Of a stretch of DNA of 64,000 nucleotides, positions 36,355 to 45,146 are shown piece after piece (position 1 is the stretch's first letter; each line of letters starts with the position of its first letter). The position numbers and the translations under genes were made by a program. The notes under the pieces were generated by a model. The model saw nothing but the letters and a program-made list of their open reading frames with translations. It was not told the DNA's origin and did no database searches. The stretch is taken from contig JAIBEW010000005.1 in NCBI GenBank assembly GCA_019459085.1, positions 51,156 to 115,155 of the forward strand, in the 5' to 3' direction. Origin of the DNA: Kaistella sp. (lineage in GTDB: Bacteria > Bacteroidota > Bacteroidia > Flavobacteriales > Weeksellaceae).

Positions 36355-36533
36355 AAACAACTGCCTACAATAGTTCTAACACATTACAGGTAAACTCAAC
36401 GCTAAACAATAACCGAACGAATGTTCATTTAATGGCGCGCCGACTTGCTCGGATTACAGAAAATGAAAATAAGTTTAAATCGTGTTGATTAGGAGTTTAC
36501 TCTATATCACTGAACTGTTGTGGGTTTTTTTTT
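36355..36533 (+). ncRNA. ssrS: 6S RNA, 6S-Flavo type
   Basis: The 306-bp gap between zapA and rny holds no ORF but a long hairpin with the 6S layout. The closing stem is 13 bp (36364-36376 with 36512-36524, with G-U pairs). A large unpaired region follows (36377-36389 and 36501-36511), mimicking an open promoter. The upper stem pairs GTAAACTC (36390-36397) with GAGTTTAC (36493-36500), extended by CAACGC with GTGTTG. Small hairpins GAAC-GAAT-GTTC and CCGA-CTTGC-TCGG lie near the apex. A T-run follows the closing stem. 6S RNA binds the sigma-loaded RNA polymerase. The position next to zapA supports the call; the exact 5' end is uncertain. Confidence 0.85.
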
Positions 36534-36644
36534 ATTTTTTAGGGAGATGGTTTTGTCCATTTTTCTTGAAAAAGTGCAAAGTGATTATTGGCTGATCGGC
36601 CGTCACGCGCACATTAACAGATTGGAACATTAAAACAACCATAT

Positions 36645-38216
36645 ATGACAACAACCGCTATTATTATCGGTATTGTTTGCCTTGTTTTAGGAGCCGTGAT
36701 TGGAATATTATTTTCCAAAAGCGCACTTAATACAAAAGCAAAATTCATCCTCGAAGATGCAAAGAAAAATGCCGAAAACCTTATAGAAAAAGCCGGCGTT
36801 CAGGCAGAATCCATCAAGAAAGAAAAACATTTTCAGGCAAAGGAAAAATTTCTTGAACTGAAATCCCAGCACGACGCCGACATTCAGTCCCGCGAAAAGA
36901 AAATGCAGGACTCAGAAAAAAGAGTTAAAGACAAAGAGCAGAAGCTTAACGATGATCTCAGCAAAGCTGGTAAACTTGAAAAAGACTTAGACCGCCAGAT
37001 CGCTGATTACGCCAAAAAACAGGAAATTTTAGACAGAAAACAGCAGGAACTTGATGTTGCTACCGCACAGAAAATCGAAATGCTGGAGAAAATCTCCGGA
37101 TATTCTGCAGAGGATGCCAAAAGTGAACTCGTAGAAGCACTGAAAGCAGAGGCGAAAACCAGAGCACAGGCTCACGTTCAGAATATTATGGCAGAAGCGC
37201 AGCTTAATGCCAAGAATGAAGCTAGAAAAATCGTTATTCAGACCATTCAGAGAATCGGAACGGAACAGGCAGTGGAGAATTCAGTTTCTGTTTTCAACAT
37301 TGAGTCCGACGAGATCAAAGGAAGAATCATCGGTAGAGAAGGCAGAAATATCCGTGCTCTAGAAGCCGCAACAGGTGTTGAAATCATTGTAGATGATACA
37401 CCGGAAGCCATTTTGCTTTCGTGCTTCGATCCGGTAAGAAGAGAAGTTGCAAGACTTTCCCTTCACCGTTTAGTAACCGACGGCAGGATTCACCCTGCAA
37501 GAATTGAAGAAGTGGTTGAAAAAACCAAAAAACAGATTGAAGAAGAAATTATTGAAATCGGGAAAAGAACCATTATCGATCTCGGTATTCACGGGCTTCA
37601 CCCGGAACTCGTAAAAATTGTCGGAAGAATGAAATTCCGTTCTTCTTACGGTCAAAATCTTTTGCAACACTCCAGAGAAGTAGCGAACATCGCTGCTACA
37701 ATGGCTGCAGAGCTTGGATTGAACGTTAAGATGGCGAAAAGAGCCGGTTTACTTCACGATATCGGTAAAGTTCCGGAACAGGAATCCGAACTTCCGCATG
37801 CACTTTTAGGAATGCAGTGGGCTGAAAAATACGGAGAAAATCCGGAAGTGGTAAACGCAATTGGAGCTCACCACGACGAAGTGGAAATGACTTCACTTTT
37901 ATCACCGATCATTCAGGTGGCAGATGCGATCTCAGGAGCGAGACCGGGAGCAAGACGTCAGGTTTTGGAATCTTATATCCAAAGGTTGAAAGATCTTGAA
38001 GCGGCAGCATTAAGTTTTGACGGTGTTTCCAGCGCTTATGCAATCCAGGCCGGACGTGAACTCCGTGTGATGGTGGAAAGCGGAAAGATCAACGACGATC
38101 AGTCGGCACAGCTTTCTTATGATATTTCAGAGAAAATCCAGAACGAACTGACCTATCCGGGACAGGTGCGGGTAACAGTAATCCGCGAAACAAGAGCGGT
38201 AAATATCGCGAGATAA
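36645..38216 (+). CDS. rny: Ribonuclease Y
   Basis: A membrane-anchored endoribonuclease that starts mRNA decay. The 523 residues comprise an N-terminal helix (about 4-24), a long charged coiled coil (about 40-190), a KH RNA-binding domain ([17 protein letters not shown] near 225) and an HD phosphohydrolase domain with HDIGK near 371. Full length. It has its own terminator; no clear -7 box was found, so read-through or promoter sequence within the leader after 6S RNA is possible. Confidence 0.96.
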   Translation: MTTTAIIIGIVCLVLGAVIGILFSKSALNTKAKFILEDAKKNAENLIEKAGVQAESIKKEKHFQAKEKFLELKSQHDADIQSREKKMQDSEKRVKDKEQKLNDDLSKAGKLEKDLDRQIADYAKKQEILDRKQQELDVATAQKIEMLEKISGYSAEDAKSELVEALKAEAKTRAQAHVQNIMAEAQLNAKNEARKIVIQTIQRIGTEQAVENSVSVFNIESDEIKGRIIGREGRNIRALEAATGVEIIVDDTPEAILLSCFDPVRREVARLSLHRLVTDGRIHPARIEEVVEKTKKQIEEEIIEIGKRTIIDLGIHGLHPELVKIVGRMKFRSSYGQNLLQHSREVANIAATMAAELGLNVKMAKRAGLLHDIGKVPEQESELPHALLGMQWAEKYGENPEVVNAIGAHHDEVEMTSLLSPIIQVADAISGARPGARRQVLESYIQRLKDLEAAALSFDGVSSAYAIQAGRELRVMVESGKINDDQSAQLSYDISEKIQNELTYPGQVRVTVIRETRAVNIAR

Positions 38217-38233
38217 ATTTTAAAATTCTTAAT

Positions 38234-38269
38234 AAAAAAAACTCCTTTCAATCTGAAAGGAGTTTTTTT
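38234..38269 (+). terminator. Terminator after rny
   Basis: Perfect 11-bp stem (AACTCCTTTCA / TGAAAGGAGTT) with a 3-nt loop, flanked by A- and T-runs, so it may work on both strands. Confidence 0.88.
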
Positions 38270-38317
38270 ATGAACAGGGTGGAAGTAAGTTAATTCCAAC
38301 CAATGAAATTCTTGAGT

Positions 38318-38782
38318 TTAAAGAAACGGTTTCATTTCGTCCTCAATCTTTTTCCTTAGATCCATTAATTTTATCGCGTACTTTTCCATCTGCTTTTCCT
38401 GTTCGGTTTCCGGAACGAAATGGGGAACCTGAACCGAATTCCCTTCATCATCAACCGCCACAAAAACAATGATGCAGTGGGTTTTCTTTTCAAAATCCTT
38501 GCGTTTTATATTTCTTGAAAAAACATTGATGGCAATATGCATGCTGGTTTTTCCGGTGTAAATGACTTCAGCTTCCACTTTTACGATATGTCCGATTTTA
38601 ATGGGTGAATAGAAGCGGATTCCGCCCACATAAACGGTCACACAGTAACTTGAACTCCAATAGCTTGCACAGGCATATCCGGCCTGATCGATCCATTTCA
38701 TCACACTACCTCCGTGTACATTTCCGCCGTAATTGATGTCGCTGGGTTCAGAAATGAACTGAAACACGGTTTTTGTCTGCAT
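38318..38782 (-). CDS. Acyl-CoA thioesterase, hotdog fold (YciA/BACH type)
   Basis: The 154-residue protein has the hotdog helix and catalytic region NYGGNVHGGSVMKWIDQAG followed by strands (GGIRFYSPIKIGHIVKVEAE). It fits hexameric acyl-CoA thioesterases of the YciA/BACH group, which hydrolyse acyl-CoAs in the cytoplasm. The C-terminal helix is longer than usual (EKQMEKYAIKLMDLRKKIED). Monocistronic. Confidence 0.88.
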   Translation of the reverse strand: MQTKTVFQFISEPSDINYGGNVHGGSVMKWIDQAGYACASYWSSSYCVTVYVGGIRFYSPIKIGHIVKVEAEVIYTGKTSMHIAINVFSRNIKRKDFEKKTHCIIVFVAVDDEGNSVQVPHFVPETEQEKQMEKYAIKLMDLRKKIEDEMKPFL

Positions 38783-38841
38783 ATTTTTCTTAAATTTGTA
38801 ATAAAGATATTCATAAATTTTTAAATTCCTTTTATTAAGAC

Positions 38842-38849
38842 TATTTTTG
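38842..38849 (+). promoter_or_regulatory. -7 element at the start of the ArsC-like gene (TATTTTTG)
   Basis: Ends four bases before the ATG at 38854, so the transcript is predicted to start at the initiation codon. Confidence 0.5.
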
Positions 38850-38853
38850 GAAA

Positions 38854-39204
38854 ATGAAAAAAGTATTTTATTTAAAAACCTGCGATACCTGTCTGAAGAT
38901 TCTTAAAAAATTCAATTTAAGAGACTGGGAACTTCGGGAAATAAAAATAAATCCCATTACGAAAGAGGAACTCGAAGAAATGCACAAATTCACGCAGTCT
39001 TACGAAACCCTTTTCAGCAAGAAATCGACGCAGATCAAATTGCGGGAGATAGATTTAAAGACCCTTCAGGAAGAGGATTACAAAGAACTTCTTCTGGATC
39101 ATTACACGTTTCTGAGACGTCCTGTTTTTATGACCGAAAACGAGATTTTCATCGGCAGCGACAAGAAGAATGTTGAAGCATTGCGGAGTTTCTTCGCTGC
39201 TTAA
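38854..39204 (+). CDS. ArsC/Spx-family thioredoxin-fold protein
   Basis: A 116-residue protein with the CDTC motif (Cys10, Cys13) in YLKTCDTCLKILKKF, and the ArsC-like RRPVFMTENEIFIG. The second redox Cys is characteristic of Spx/ArsC relatives. Arsenate reductase activity is not assured; in flavobacteria such stand-alone proteins are annotated as ArsC family. There are no arsenic genes nearby. Confidence 0.8.
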   Translation: MKKVFYLKTCDTCLKILKKFNLRDWELREIKINPITKEELEEMHKFTQSYETLFSKKSTQIKLREIDLKTLQEEDYKELLLDHYTFLRRPVFMTENEIFIGSDKKNVEALRSFFAA

Positions 39205-39281
39205 ATAAGGATAATTCCAGATTTTTCGGTTACTGACGCCGGTTTGAAAACCGCTAACAGTATCAAAGGTGAATTCGCATC

Positions 39282-39316
39282 AAAAAAAATCGTCTGAAAT
39301 TTTTCAGACGATTTTT
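39282..39316. terminator. Bidirectional terminator between the ArsC-like gene and gcvT
   Basis: A stem of about 13 bp centred on ATCGTCTGA / TCAGACGAT with A-run on one side and T-run on the other; it serves both convergent genes. Confidence 0.85.
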
Positions 39317-39345
39317 ATAGTTTCTATGAAGTCAAAGCAATTCGC

Positions 39346-40431
39346 TTATGACACGAACGGCAGTTTTACCACTTTTGCCGGAATGTTTTTGTTCCTGATC
39401 TGGACGAAGATCTCGGAACCGACTTTAAAATGCGGTTTTGCAACATACGCCAAACCAATTCCTACGGATTTCATCGGACTCATGGTTCCTGAGGTCACTT
39501 TCCCGATGACATTCCCTTCAGCATCCACAACCGGATAATCATGTCTTGGTACGGCTCTTTCCTGCATTTCAAAACCGACTAATTTCCGTTTTACTCCTTC
39601 TTCTTTCTGTTTCGCGAAAGTTTCTTTATCCACAAAATCCTTATCGAATTTTGTAATCCATCCCAAACCTGCTTCTATCGGAGAAGTGGCGTCATCAATA
39701 TCATTTCCGTAAAGACAGAAGCCTTTTTCCAACCTTAAAGTGTCGCGCGACGCCAGTCCACATGGAATTAAACCAAATTCTTCACCTGCTTCCGAAATGG
39801 CCTCCCAGATTTTCACGGCATTTTCATTGTTGAAATAAAGTTCGAAACCGCCGCTTCCGGTATAACCGGTGTTCGAAATAATCACATCAGGAAAACCAGC
39901 CACAGAACCTTCTGTGAAATGATAGTAAGGAATCTCAGCAAGATTGGTTTCCGTAAGTTTTTGCAGTATTTCTGTCGCTTTTGGACCCTGTAAAGCGATC
40001 AGCGACATTTCATCGGATGCATTCGTCAGTTTTGCGCCGAATTTTTCATTGTATTTTGAGATATGATTCCAGTCTTTTTCAATATTCGAAGCATTTACAA
40101 CGACGAAATATTTTTCGTCGGCCATCTTATACACAATCAAATCATCCACAATTCCGCCGTTTCCGTTTGGCAGACACGTGTACTGCGCTTTACCGTTTTC
40201 GAGTGCATCAACATTGTTTGTCGTGACATATTGCAGCAACTCCTTTGCTGATGGTCCTTCCACAAAAAATTGTCCCATATGCGAAACATCAAAAATCCCC
40301 GCTTTTTCGCGCACGGCAAAATGTTCTTCCGTAACACCGGAATATTGCACAGGCATTTCGAAACCTGCAAAAGGCACTATTTTGGCGCCCAGAGAAACAT
40401 GTTTGTCGAATAGGGCAGTTTTTTTATCCAT
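39346..40431 (-). CDS. gcvT: Aminomethyltransferase GcvT, glycine cleavage T protein
   Basis: It transfers the aminomethyl group from lipoylated GcvH to tetrahydrofolate. The 361 residues begin TALFDKHVSLGAKIVPFAGF, and show the folate-binding FDVSHMGQF and IISNTGYTGSGGFELYF segments, then GLASRDTLRLEKGFCLYG. Full length. It stands alone rather than with gcvH or gcvP; lipB in the same window makes the lipoyl group for its partner. Confidence 0.96.
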   Translation of the reverse strand: MDKKTALFDKHVSLGAKIVPFAGFEMPVQYSGVTEEHFAVREKAGIFDVSHMGQFFVEGPSAKELLQYVTTNNVDALENGKAQYTCLPNGNGGIVDDLIVYKMADEKYFVVVNASNIEKDWNHISKYNEKFGAKLTNASDEMSLIALQGPKATEILQKLTETNLAEIPYYHFTEGSVAGFPDVIISNTGYTGSGGFELYFNNENAVKIWEAISEAGEEFGLIPCGLASRDTLRLEKGFCLYGNDIDDATSPIEAGLGWITKFDKDFVDKETFAKQKEEGVKRKLVGFEMQERAVPRHDYPVVDAEGNVIGKVTSGTMSPMKSVGIGLAYVAKPHFKVGSEIFVQIRNKNIPAKVVKLPFVS

Positions 40432-40479
40432 TTTTAATATTTTTTAATTTTATCTTTTATTTTTTGCAGTTTGGGAGCA

Positions 40480-40620
40480 GTGATTTTTTGCTTTCTTCAT
40501 GTTCAGTCCCGCTTTGGCTAAGCCGAACCACTTCGTTAGTTTTCCGCTGCATCTTTTGCTCCGCTGCGCTCCGCCAAAGGATGCCGCTGAAATCGGGCTA
40601 AAAAAGGTTTCGGTTTTTCT
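40480..40620. repeat. Possible remnant of a flavobacterial intergenic repeat, with hairpin 40549-40584
   Basis: The gap between gcvT and idi is more GC-rich than its surroundings and holds a 10-bp stem (GCATCTTTTG / CAAAGGATGC) plus the phrase AAAGGATGCCGCTGAAATCG. I recognise similar phrases from interspersed noncoding repeats of Chryseobacterium-type genomes. A minus-strand ORF here looks like a translated repeat, not a gene. Confidence 0.4.
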
Positions 40621-41128
40621 AAAGATGATGTTGGTATTCCTCAAGAATAATTTTAAACCACTCCGTGAAATGTTCCGGGTTTTCCTTCATTTCCCGGTTC
40701 AGTTCCTCCATTGAAATATAACGGACTTCGGAAACTTCCTCTGGATTCAGATGAAATTTCCCGTTGAAATTCCCTGTAAAAACGTGGTCCAGTTCGTGTT
40801 CCCAAAGGTTCTGACCCACATCAGCTTTATAAATGAAATCAAATTTTTCGGTAAGCTCGGTTTCGATTCCCAGTTCTTCTTTCAAACGGCGGTTTGCGCC
40901 TTCCAGATACGTTTCCCCCACTTTTGGATGCGAACAAACGGCGTTTGTCCACTGATTCGGGGAATGGTATTTTCCGGCAGCACGTTTCTGCAAAAGCATT
41001 TCACCCTCTTCATTGAATAAAAAAACTGAAAAAGCCCGGTGAAGGATTCCGTTTTCGTGCGCCTGCAATTTATCCATCAAACCCAGGATTTCGTCCTGTT
41101 CCGAGACCAAAACAACCTTTTCTTCCAT
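40619..41128 (-). CDS. idi: Isopentenyl-diphosphate delta-isomerase, type I
   Basis: It interconverts IPP and DMAPP for isoprenoid synthesis (carotenoids, menaquinone). From the ATG at 41128 (MEEKVVLVSEQDEILGLMDK) it has 169 residues, the usual length; the frame opens earlier at 41200, but a -7 box lies in between. The Nudix-type core includes the catalytic Cys in TNAVCSHPKVGE and the catalytic Glu in LWEHELDHVF, with LKEELGIETEL as the Nudix-like helix. The crt operon it could feed lies 13 kb away. Confidence 0.93.
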   Translation of the reverse strand: MEEKVVLVSEQDEILGLMDKLQAHENGILHRAFSVFLFNEEGEMLLQKRAAGKYHSPNQWTNAVCSHPKVGETYLEGANRRLKEELGIETELTEKFDFIYKADVGQNLWEHELDHVFTGNFNGKFHLNPEEVSEVRYISMEELNREMKENPEHFTEWFKIILEEYQHHL

Positions 41129-41133
41129 TCTCA

Positions 41134-41141
41134 CAAATTTA
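41134..41141 (-). promoter_or_regulatory. -7 element at the start of idi (TAAATTTG)
   Basis: Minus-strand exact match ending five bases before the ATG at 41128; another leaderless-mRNA candidate. It also argues against the longer ORF starting at 41200. Confidence 0.5.
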
Positions 41142-41269
41142 AGATTTAAATGGCTACTGTTAAAATTTTTTGAAACAATATTCATGATCAGACTCTTCAT
41201 TCAACAATTGAGGTTTTTAGTCCGCTGAAAACCAATGAAATTTCGTACTTTTCCACCTTGAAAAAATGA

Positions 41270-41674
41270 ATGATGGAATTAGAATATAAGGACCATTTAA
41301 GTCCGATGCTGAAAGGCGATATCAAAAATTATCTGATTGATATTGACGGAACAATCACTGATGATGTGCCGAACGAAGAACCCGAAAGAATGGTGCACTG
41401 TGTACCATATCCGGATGCTTTGGAAACCGTAAACAGGTGGTACGATCAGGGTCACATCATCTGCTTTTTTACTTCCAGAACCGAAAATCTGAAACAGCTC
41501 ACGATCGATTGGCTCGACCATCACGGATTTAAATATCACAGTGTTCTCTGCGGAAAACCACGCGGCGGAAATTACCACTGGATCGACAATCATCTGGTGA
41601 AAGCAACCCGATACAAAGGTAAATTCACTGATATGGTGGAAAAAAACCAGACCATCGAAGTTTTTCAGGACTAA
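41270..41674 (+). CDS. HAD-like phosphatase-fold protein
   Basis: The 134-residue protein has the HAD motif I LIDIDGTITDD (Asp24, Asp26), then FFTSRTENL as motif II (Ser/Thr) and a Lys-containing KPRGGNYHWIDNH region. It lacks a cap domain. Close relatives in Bacteroidetes are annotated as phosphoheptose-isomerase-like or LNS2 proteins without proof of function. It precedes the SerA-like gene by 31 bp and may be cotranscribed with it. Confidence 0.7.
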   Translation: MMELEYKDHLSPMLKGDIKNYLIDIDGTITDDVPNEEPERMVHCVPYPDALETVNRWYDQGHIICFFTSRTENLKQLTIDWLDHHGFKYHSVLCGKPRGGNYHWIDNHLVKATRYKGKFTDMVEKNQTIEVFQD

Positions 41675-41705
41675 ATTTTACATTTTTCAATTAAAAATTA
41701 TAAAG

Positions 41706-42671
41706 ATGATAATGAAGGTATTAGCAAACGACGGTTTAGACCAGTCAGGTATTGATGCTCTGAGAGAAAAGGGCTTTGAAGTGATTACCGAAAAAGTTCC
41801 TCAGGAAGATTTAAAAGATTACATCAACCAGCACCAGATTAAAACCATTTTGGTCAGAAGTGCAACGACGGTCCGAAAGGAACTGATCGACGCCTGTCCG
41901 AGTCTTGAAATCATTGGTAGAGGCGGTGTTGGAATGGATAATATTGATGTGGATTATGCACGTTCAAAAAACATTCATGTCATCAATACACCGTCTGCAT
42001 CTTCAGAATCGGTAGCGGAACTCGTTTTTGCCCATTTGTTTGCAGGCGCAAGGTTTCTTCAGGATTCAAACCGGAAAATGCCTCAAATTGGAGATACGGA
42101 ATTTGCAAAACTCAAAAAATCTTACGAAAAAGGAATAGAACTCCGCGGAAAAACCATCGGAATCATCGGAATGGGCAGAATTGGACAGGAAGTCGCCCGA
42201 ATTGCGTTGGGTCTTGGAATGCGCGTAATCGCAGCCGACAGCACCGTCGGGAAAGCAAGTATCAAGGTTACTTTTTATAACAGTCAGTTCATCAATGTCG
42301 ACATCGAAACAGAACCGCTTGAAGGCGTTCTGAAACACGCAGATTTTATCACTCTGCACGTTCCGGCGCAAAAAGACGGTTACATGATCTGCGAAAACGA
42401 AATGAACATGATGAAAACCGGCGCTGCAATCGTAAACTGTTCCAGAGGAGGAGTCATCGACGAAAATGCGCTAATCGCAGCTTTGGATTCCGGAAAAGTG
42501 GCTTACGCCGGTTTGGATGTTTTCATCAACGAACCCACTCCTTCAAAAGAAATTCTGAATCATCCGAAAATATCGGTCACACCGCACACCGGAGCTTCTA
42601 CTGTGGAAGCGCAGGACAGAATAGGACTTTCCTTAGCCAGCCAGATCTGCAGTATTCTTAATGTAAGCTGA
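41706..42671 (+). CDS. serA: D-3-phosphoglycerate dehydrogenase-like D-2-hydroxyacid dehydrogenase
   Basis: A 321-residue NAD-dependent dehydrogenase that would make 3-phosphohydroxypyruvate for serine. It has the substrate-site GRGGVGMDNIDVDYA near 75, the NAD-binding GIIGMGRIGQEVA, and the catalytic Arg (NCSRGGVID), Glu (INEPTPS) and His (VTPHTGAST). It is the short form without regulatory ACT domain. serC is not adjacent, so substrate is assigned by similarity. Confidence 0.82.
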   Translation: MIMKVLANDGLDQSGIDALREKGFEVITEKVPQEDLKDYINQHQIKTILVRSATTVRKELIDACPSLEIIGRGGVGMDNIDVDYARSKNIHVINTPSASSESVAELVFAHLFAGARFLQDSNRKMPQIGDTEFAKLKKSYEKGIELRGKTIGIIGMGRIGQEVARIALGLGMRVIAADSTVGKASIKVTFYNSQFINVDIETEPLEGVLKHADFITLHVPAQKDGYMICENEMNMMKTGAAIVNCSRGGVIDENALIAALDSGKVAYAGLDVFINEPTPSKEILNHPKISVTPHTGASTVEAQDRIGLSLASQICSILNVS

Positions 42672-42686
42672 AACTTTTGAGAAAAA

Positions 42687-42717
42687 TATAAAAACACGTT
42701 TTAGGACGTGTTTTTTT
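42687..42717 (+). terminator. Terminator after the serA-like gene
   Basis: A 9-bp stem (AAAACACGT / ACGTGTTTT), 6-nt loop, then T-run; the A-run on the other side allows use by mscL. Confidence 0.82.
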
Positions 42718-42756
42718 GTTTCTGAATGGTTTAAAACTGAGTTTGAATTTCAAAAA

Positions 42757-43131
42757 TCAGGCTCTGTTTTTCAGTAAATCACGGATTTCAGTTAATAAGA
42801 TCTGATCTTTTGTCGGTCCTGAAGCTTCCTTTTCTTCAGGTTTATTAATCCTGTTCGCGAATTTGATGAGCCAGAACAAAACCATTGAAATACACAGAAA
42901 ACTGATCGAGGCGGAAAGGAAACTTCCGTATTTTACTCCATTCCAGCTCAGCTGTGCAATGTTTTCGGCTCCAACGGTTTTCAGGGCAGGATTTAAGAGG
43001 AGAGGCGTAATCACATCCTCTACAAGTGATGAAATAATCTTTCCGAAAGCCGCACCAATGATGACACCGACAGCCAAATCAACCACATTTCCTTTAAACG
43101 CGAATGATTTAAATTCCTTTATAAATCCCAT
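42757..43131 (-). CDS. mscL: Large-conductance mechanosensitive channel MscL
   Basis: A pentameric inner-membrane safety valve for osmotic downshock. The 124 residues have the N-terminal helix and TM1 with the family signature FKGNVVDLAVGVIIGAAFGKI, TM2 (about 70-92), and a charged C-terminal helix (LTEIRDLLKNR). Full length and monocistronic. Confidence 0.95.
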   Translation of the reverse strand: MGFIKEFKSFAFKGNVVDLAVGVIIGAAFGKIISSLVEDVITPLLLNPALKTVGAENIAQLSWNGVKYGSFLSASISFLCISMVLFWLIKFANRINKPEEKEASGPTKDQILLTEIRDLLKNRA

Positions 43132-43254
43132 AATTTTATTTTAGGGTTAAAAATATCAAATTAATTCAAAGAAGTACAGTTAAAGGAAGAATTCTTAATG
43201 AGAAATAAAAACCATCTTCTTTAATTTCTTAAATTTAAGGAAGCAAAATTTGAC

Positions 43255-44760
43255 ATGAAAATATTTTCGGCACCACAAATTAAAAAAGCGGATCTCTACA
43301 CGATTGAAAACGAACCCGTTTCTTCCCTTGCATTAATGGAGCAGGCCGCGGAGTCCTGCGTAAGGTTTTTAACAGCTGCATTTAAAGAAAATCCGGTTTT
43401 TTCTGTCTTCTGCGGAAACGGAAATAATGGCGGTGATGGATTCGCCATCGCGAGAATACTGTATCAAAATGGTTTAGACGTGAATGTTTTTGTGGATGAA
43501 GATTATTCTCACTTCACTCCGGATGCCAGGTCGAATTTCGGGAGAATTAAGGAAATGTTTGGAATTTCGGTATTTGATTTTAAGGAGATTGAAAAATTTG
43601 ATTTCAGCGCGAGTACGCTTATCATTGATGCTCTTTTTGGAACCGGTTTGAACAGAAAATTGGAAGGAAAAGTTGCAGAACTGGTTCCGCAGTTAAATAA
43701 GCTAAGTTTCCCGAAAATTTCCATCGATATTCCTTCTGGTTTGTTTGCAGACACGATTCCAACAAAAGATTCGGTCGTTTTTAAAGCCGATCACACCCTC
43801 AGTTTCCAGTTCTGGAAAAAAGCTTTTCTTCACCCGGAAAGCGGTATTTTTTGTGGAAAAATCCATATCATGGATATTGGTTTGAGTCCGGAATTCATCG
43901 AGCAGGAACCTTCTCACAATTTTGTCATCGCTGAAGCGTTGATTCGTGGAATTTTCAAGCCGAGAAATGATTTTTCGCACAAAGGAACTTACGGTAAAAC
44001 CACGATTGTTGCGGGAAGTTTCGGGAAAATGGGTGCAGCCGTTCTGGCTACTCAATCTGCGATGAAATCGGGAAGCGGAATTACCTTTACGCTGGCTCCA
44101 AAATGTGGCTATGAAATCCTGCAGACGACCTGTCCGGAAGCGATGTTCCTGTACGGCGGGGAAAATTACATCACCCATTTTGAAATTGATACTGATTCAG
44201 CTGTTGGAATCGGTCCCGGTTTGGGAACCGGTCCGGAGACGGAAGATGCGTTTTTGAGTTTTTTAAAAAATTACAGAATGCCGCTGGTTCTCGACGCTGA
44301 TGCGTTAAATATCATTTCGAAAAATGAAAACAGTATAAAGTTGATTCCGAAGCATTCGGTCATTACTCCGCATCCGAAAGAGTTTGAGAGGCTTTTCGGC
44401 AAAACGGCGAATTCATTTGACAGATTAGATCTTGCCGTAAAAAAATCAAAAGAACTCGATATATTTATTGTTTTAAAAGATCATCACACCCAGATCATTA
44501 CTTCTGAAGGAGAAGTTTTTTACAATATCACCGGAAATTCCGGTATGGCAAAGGGCGGAAGTGGTGATGTACTCCTCGGAATGATTACTTCGCTGATTGC
44601 GCAGCAGTATTCTCCGCAAAATGCAGCAATTTTAGGGGTTTGGCTTCACGGAAAAGCCGGAGATTTGGCAGCGGAAAAGCATTCGAAAGTAGGAATGCTT
44701 CCAAGTGATTTGATTCATGAAACAGGAAACGTTTTTAAACTTTTAAACGGAAGGGTCTGA
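43255..44760 (+). CDS. nnr: Bifunctional NAD(P)H-hydrate epimerase / ADP-dependent dehydratase
   Basis: It repairs hydrated NAD(P)H. The 501-residue fusion has an N-terminal YjeF-type epimerase domain (about 1-210; FCGNGNNGGDGFAIAR) and a C-terminal ribokinase-like dehydratase domain (about 220-500; HKGTYGKTTIVAGSFGKMG, then TGNSGMAKGGSGDVLLGMI with the catalytic GSGD). Full length. Confidence 0.95.
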   Translation: MKIFSAPQIKKADLYTIENEPVSSLALMEQAAESCVRFLTAAFKENPVFSVFCGNGNNGGDGFAIARILYQNGLDVNVFVDEDYSHFTPDARSNFGRIKEMFGISVFDFKEIEKFDFSASTLIIDALFGTGLNRKLEGKVAELVPQLNKLSFPKISIDIPSGLFADTIPTKDSVVFKADHTLSFQFWKKAFLHPESGIFCGKIHIMDIGLSPEFIEQEPSHNFVIAEALIRGIFKPRNDFSHKGTYGKTTIVAGSFGKMGAAVLATQSAMKSGSGITFTLAPKCGYEILQTTCPEAMFLYGGENYITHFEIDTDSAVGIGPGLGTGPETEDAFLSFLKNYRMPLVLDADALNIISKNENSIKLIPKHSVITPHPKEFERLFGKTANSFDRLDLAVKKSKELDIFIVLKDHHTQIITSEGEVFYNITGNSGMAKGGSGDVLLGMITSLIAQQYSPQNAAILGVWLHGKAGDLAAEKHSKVGMLPSDLIHETGNVFKLLNGRV

Positions 44761-44791
44761 ATTTTGTTCTGATTATTCAAATTTTAAAAAA

Positions 44792-45091
44792 ATGAAAATC
44801 ATGAACACTCTATTTGCCGCTGTATTTCTGGCATTCAACATTGCCTGTACCAGCATTTTACCGGCTTCGGAAAAAGCGACCGTTGTACGCGACTGTACCG
44901 GAACTTATTTGCGTGTAGACACCAAAGACTATCTGGTTTGTAACAATGCCATCCTGAAAAATTATAAAGAAGGGGCGAAAGTCACCGTGAAATTTGCAAA
45001 AACGGATAGCTGTCCGGAATTTGACGGTAAAGCGGTATGCATGATGTATCATGAGAATGAAGGAACGGTCCGGATTTCAGAAGTGAAGTAA
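44792..45091 (+). CDS. Small hypothetical lipoprotein
   Basis: A 99-residue protein with a lipoprotein signal ending in FNIAC (Cys19). The mature part has four cysteines that may form disulfides (RDCTGTYL, LVCNNAIL, DSCPEFDGKAVC) and beta-rich sequence (GAKVTVKFAKTD), like a small beta-barrel. It follows nnr by 31 bp. Function unknown. Confidence 0.72.
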   Translation: MKIMNTLFAAVFLAFNIACTSILPASEKATVVRDCTGTYLRVDTKDYLVCNNAILKNYKEGAKVTVKFAKTDSCPEFDGKAVCMMYHENEGTVRISEVK

Positions 45092-45100
45092 TTCCATACA

Positions 45101-45130
45101 AAAAGCCTTTCAGAATTCTGAAAGGCTTTT
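45101..45130. terminator. Bidirectional terminator, perfect 30-bp palindrome
   Basis: AAAAGCCTTTCAGAA paired with TTCTGAAAGGCTTTT without mismatch, lying between the convergent lipoprotein gene and lgt. Confidence 0.88.
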
Positions 45131-45146
45131 ATATTTTCATTTAGTT

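Noticed and set aside
40450..40644. 64-codon minus-strand ORF between gcvT and idi
   Set aside because: Its translation looks like a translated interspersed repeat and overlaps the end of idi; not a gene.
43702..44178. Antisense ORF of 158 codons within nnr
   Set aside because: Low-complexity translation opposite a strongly conserved gene; a shadow frame.
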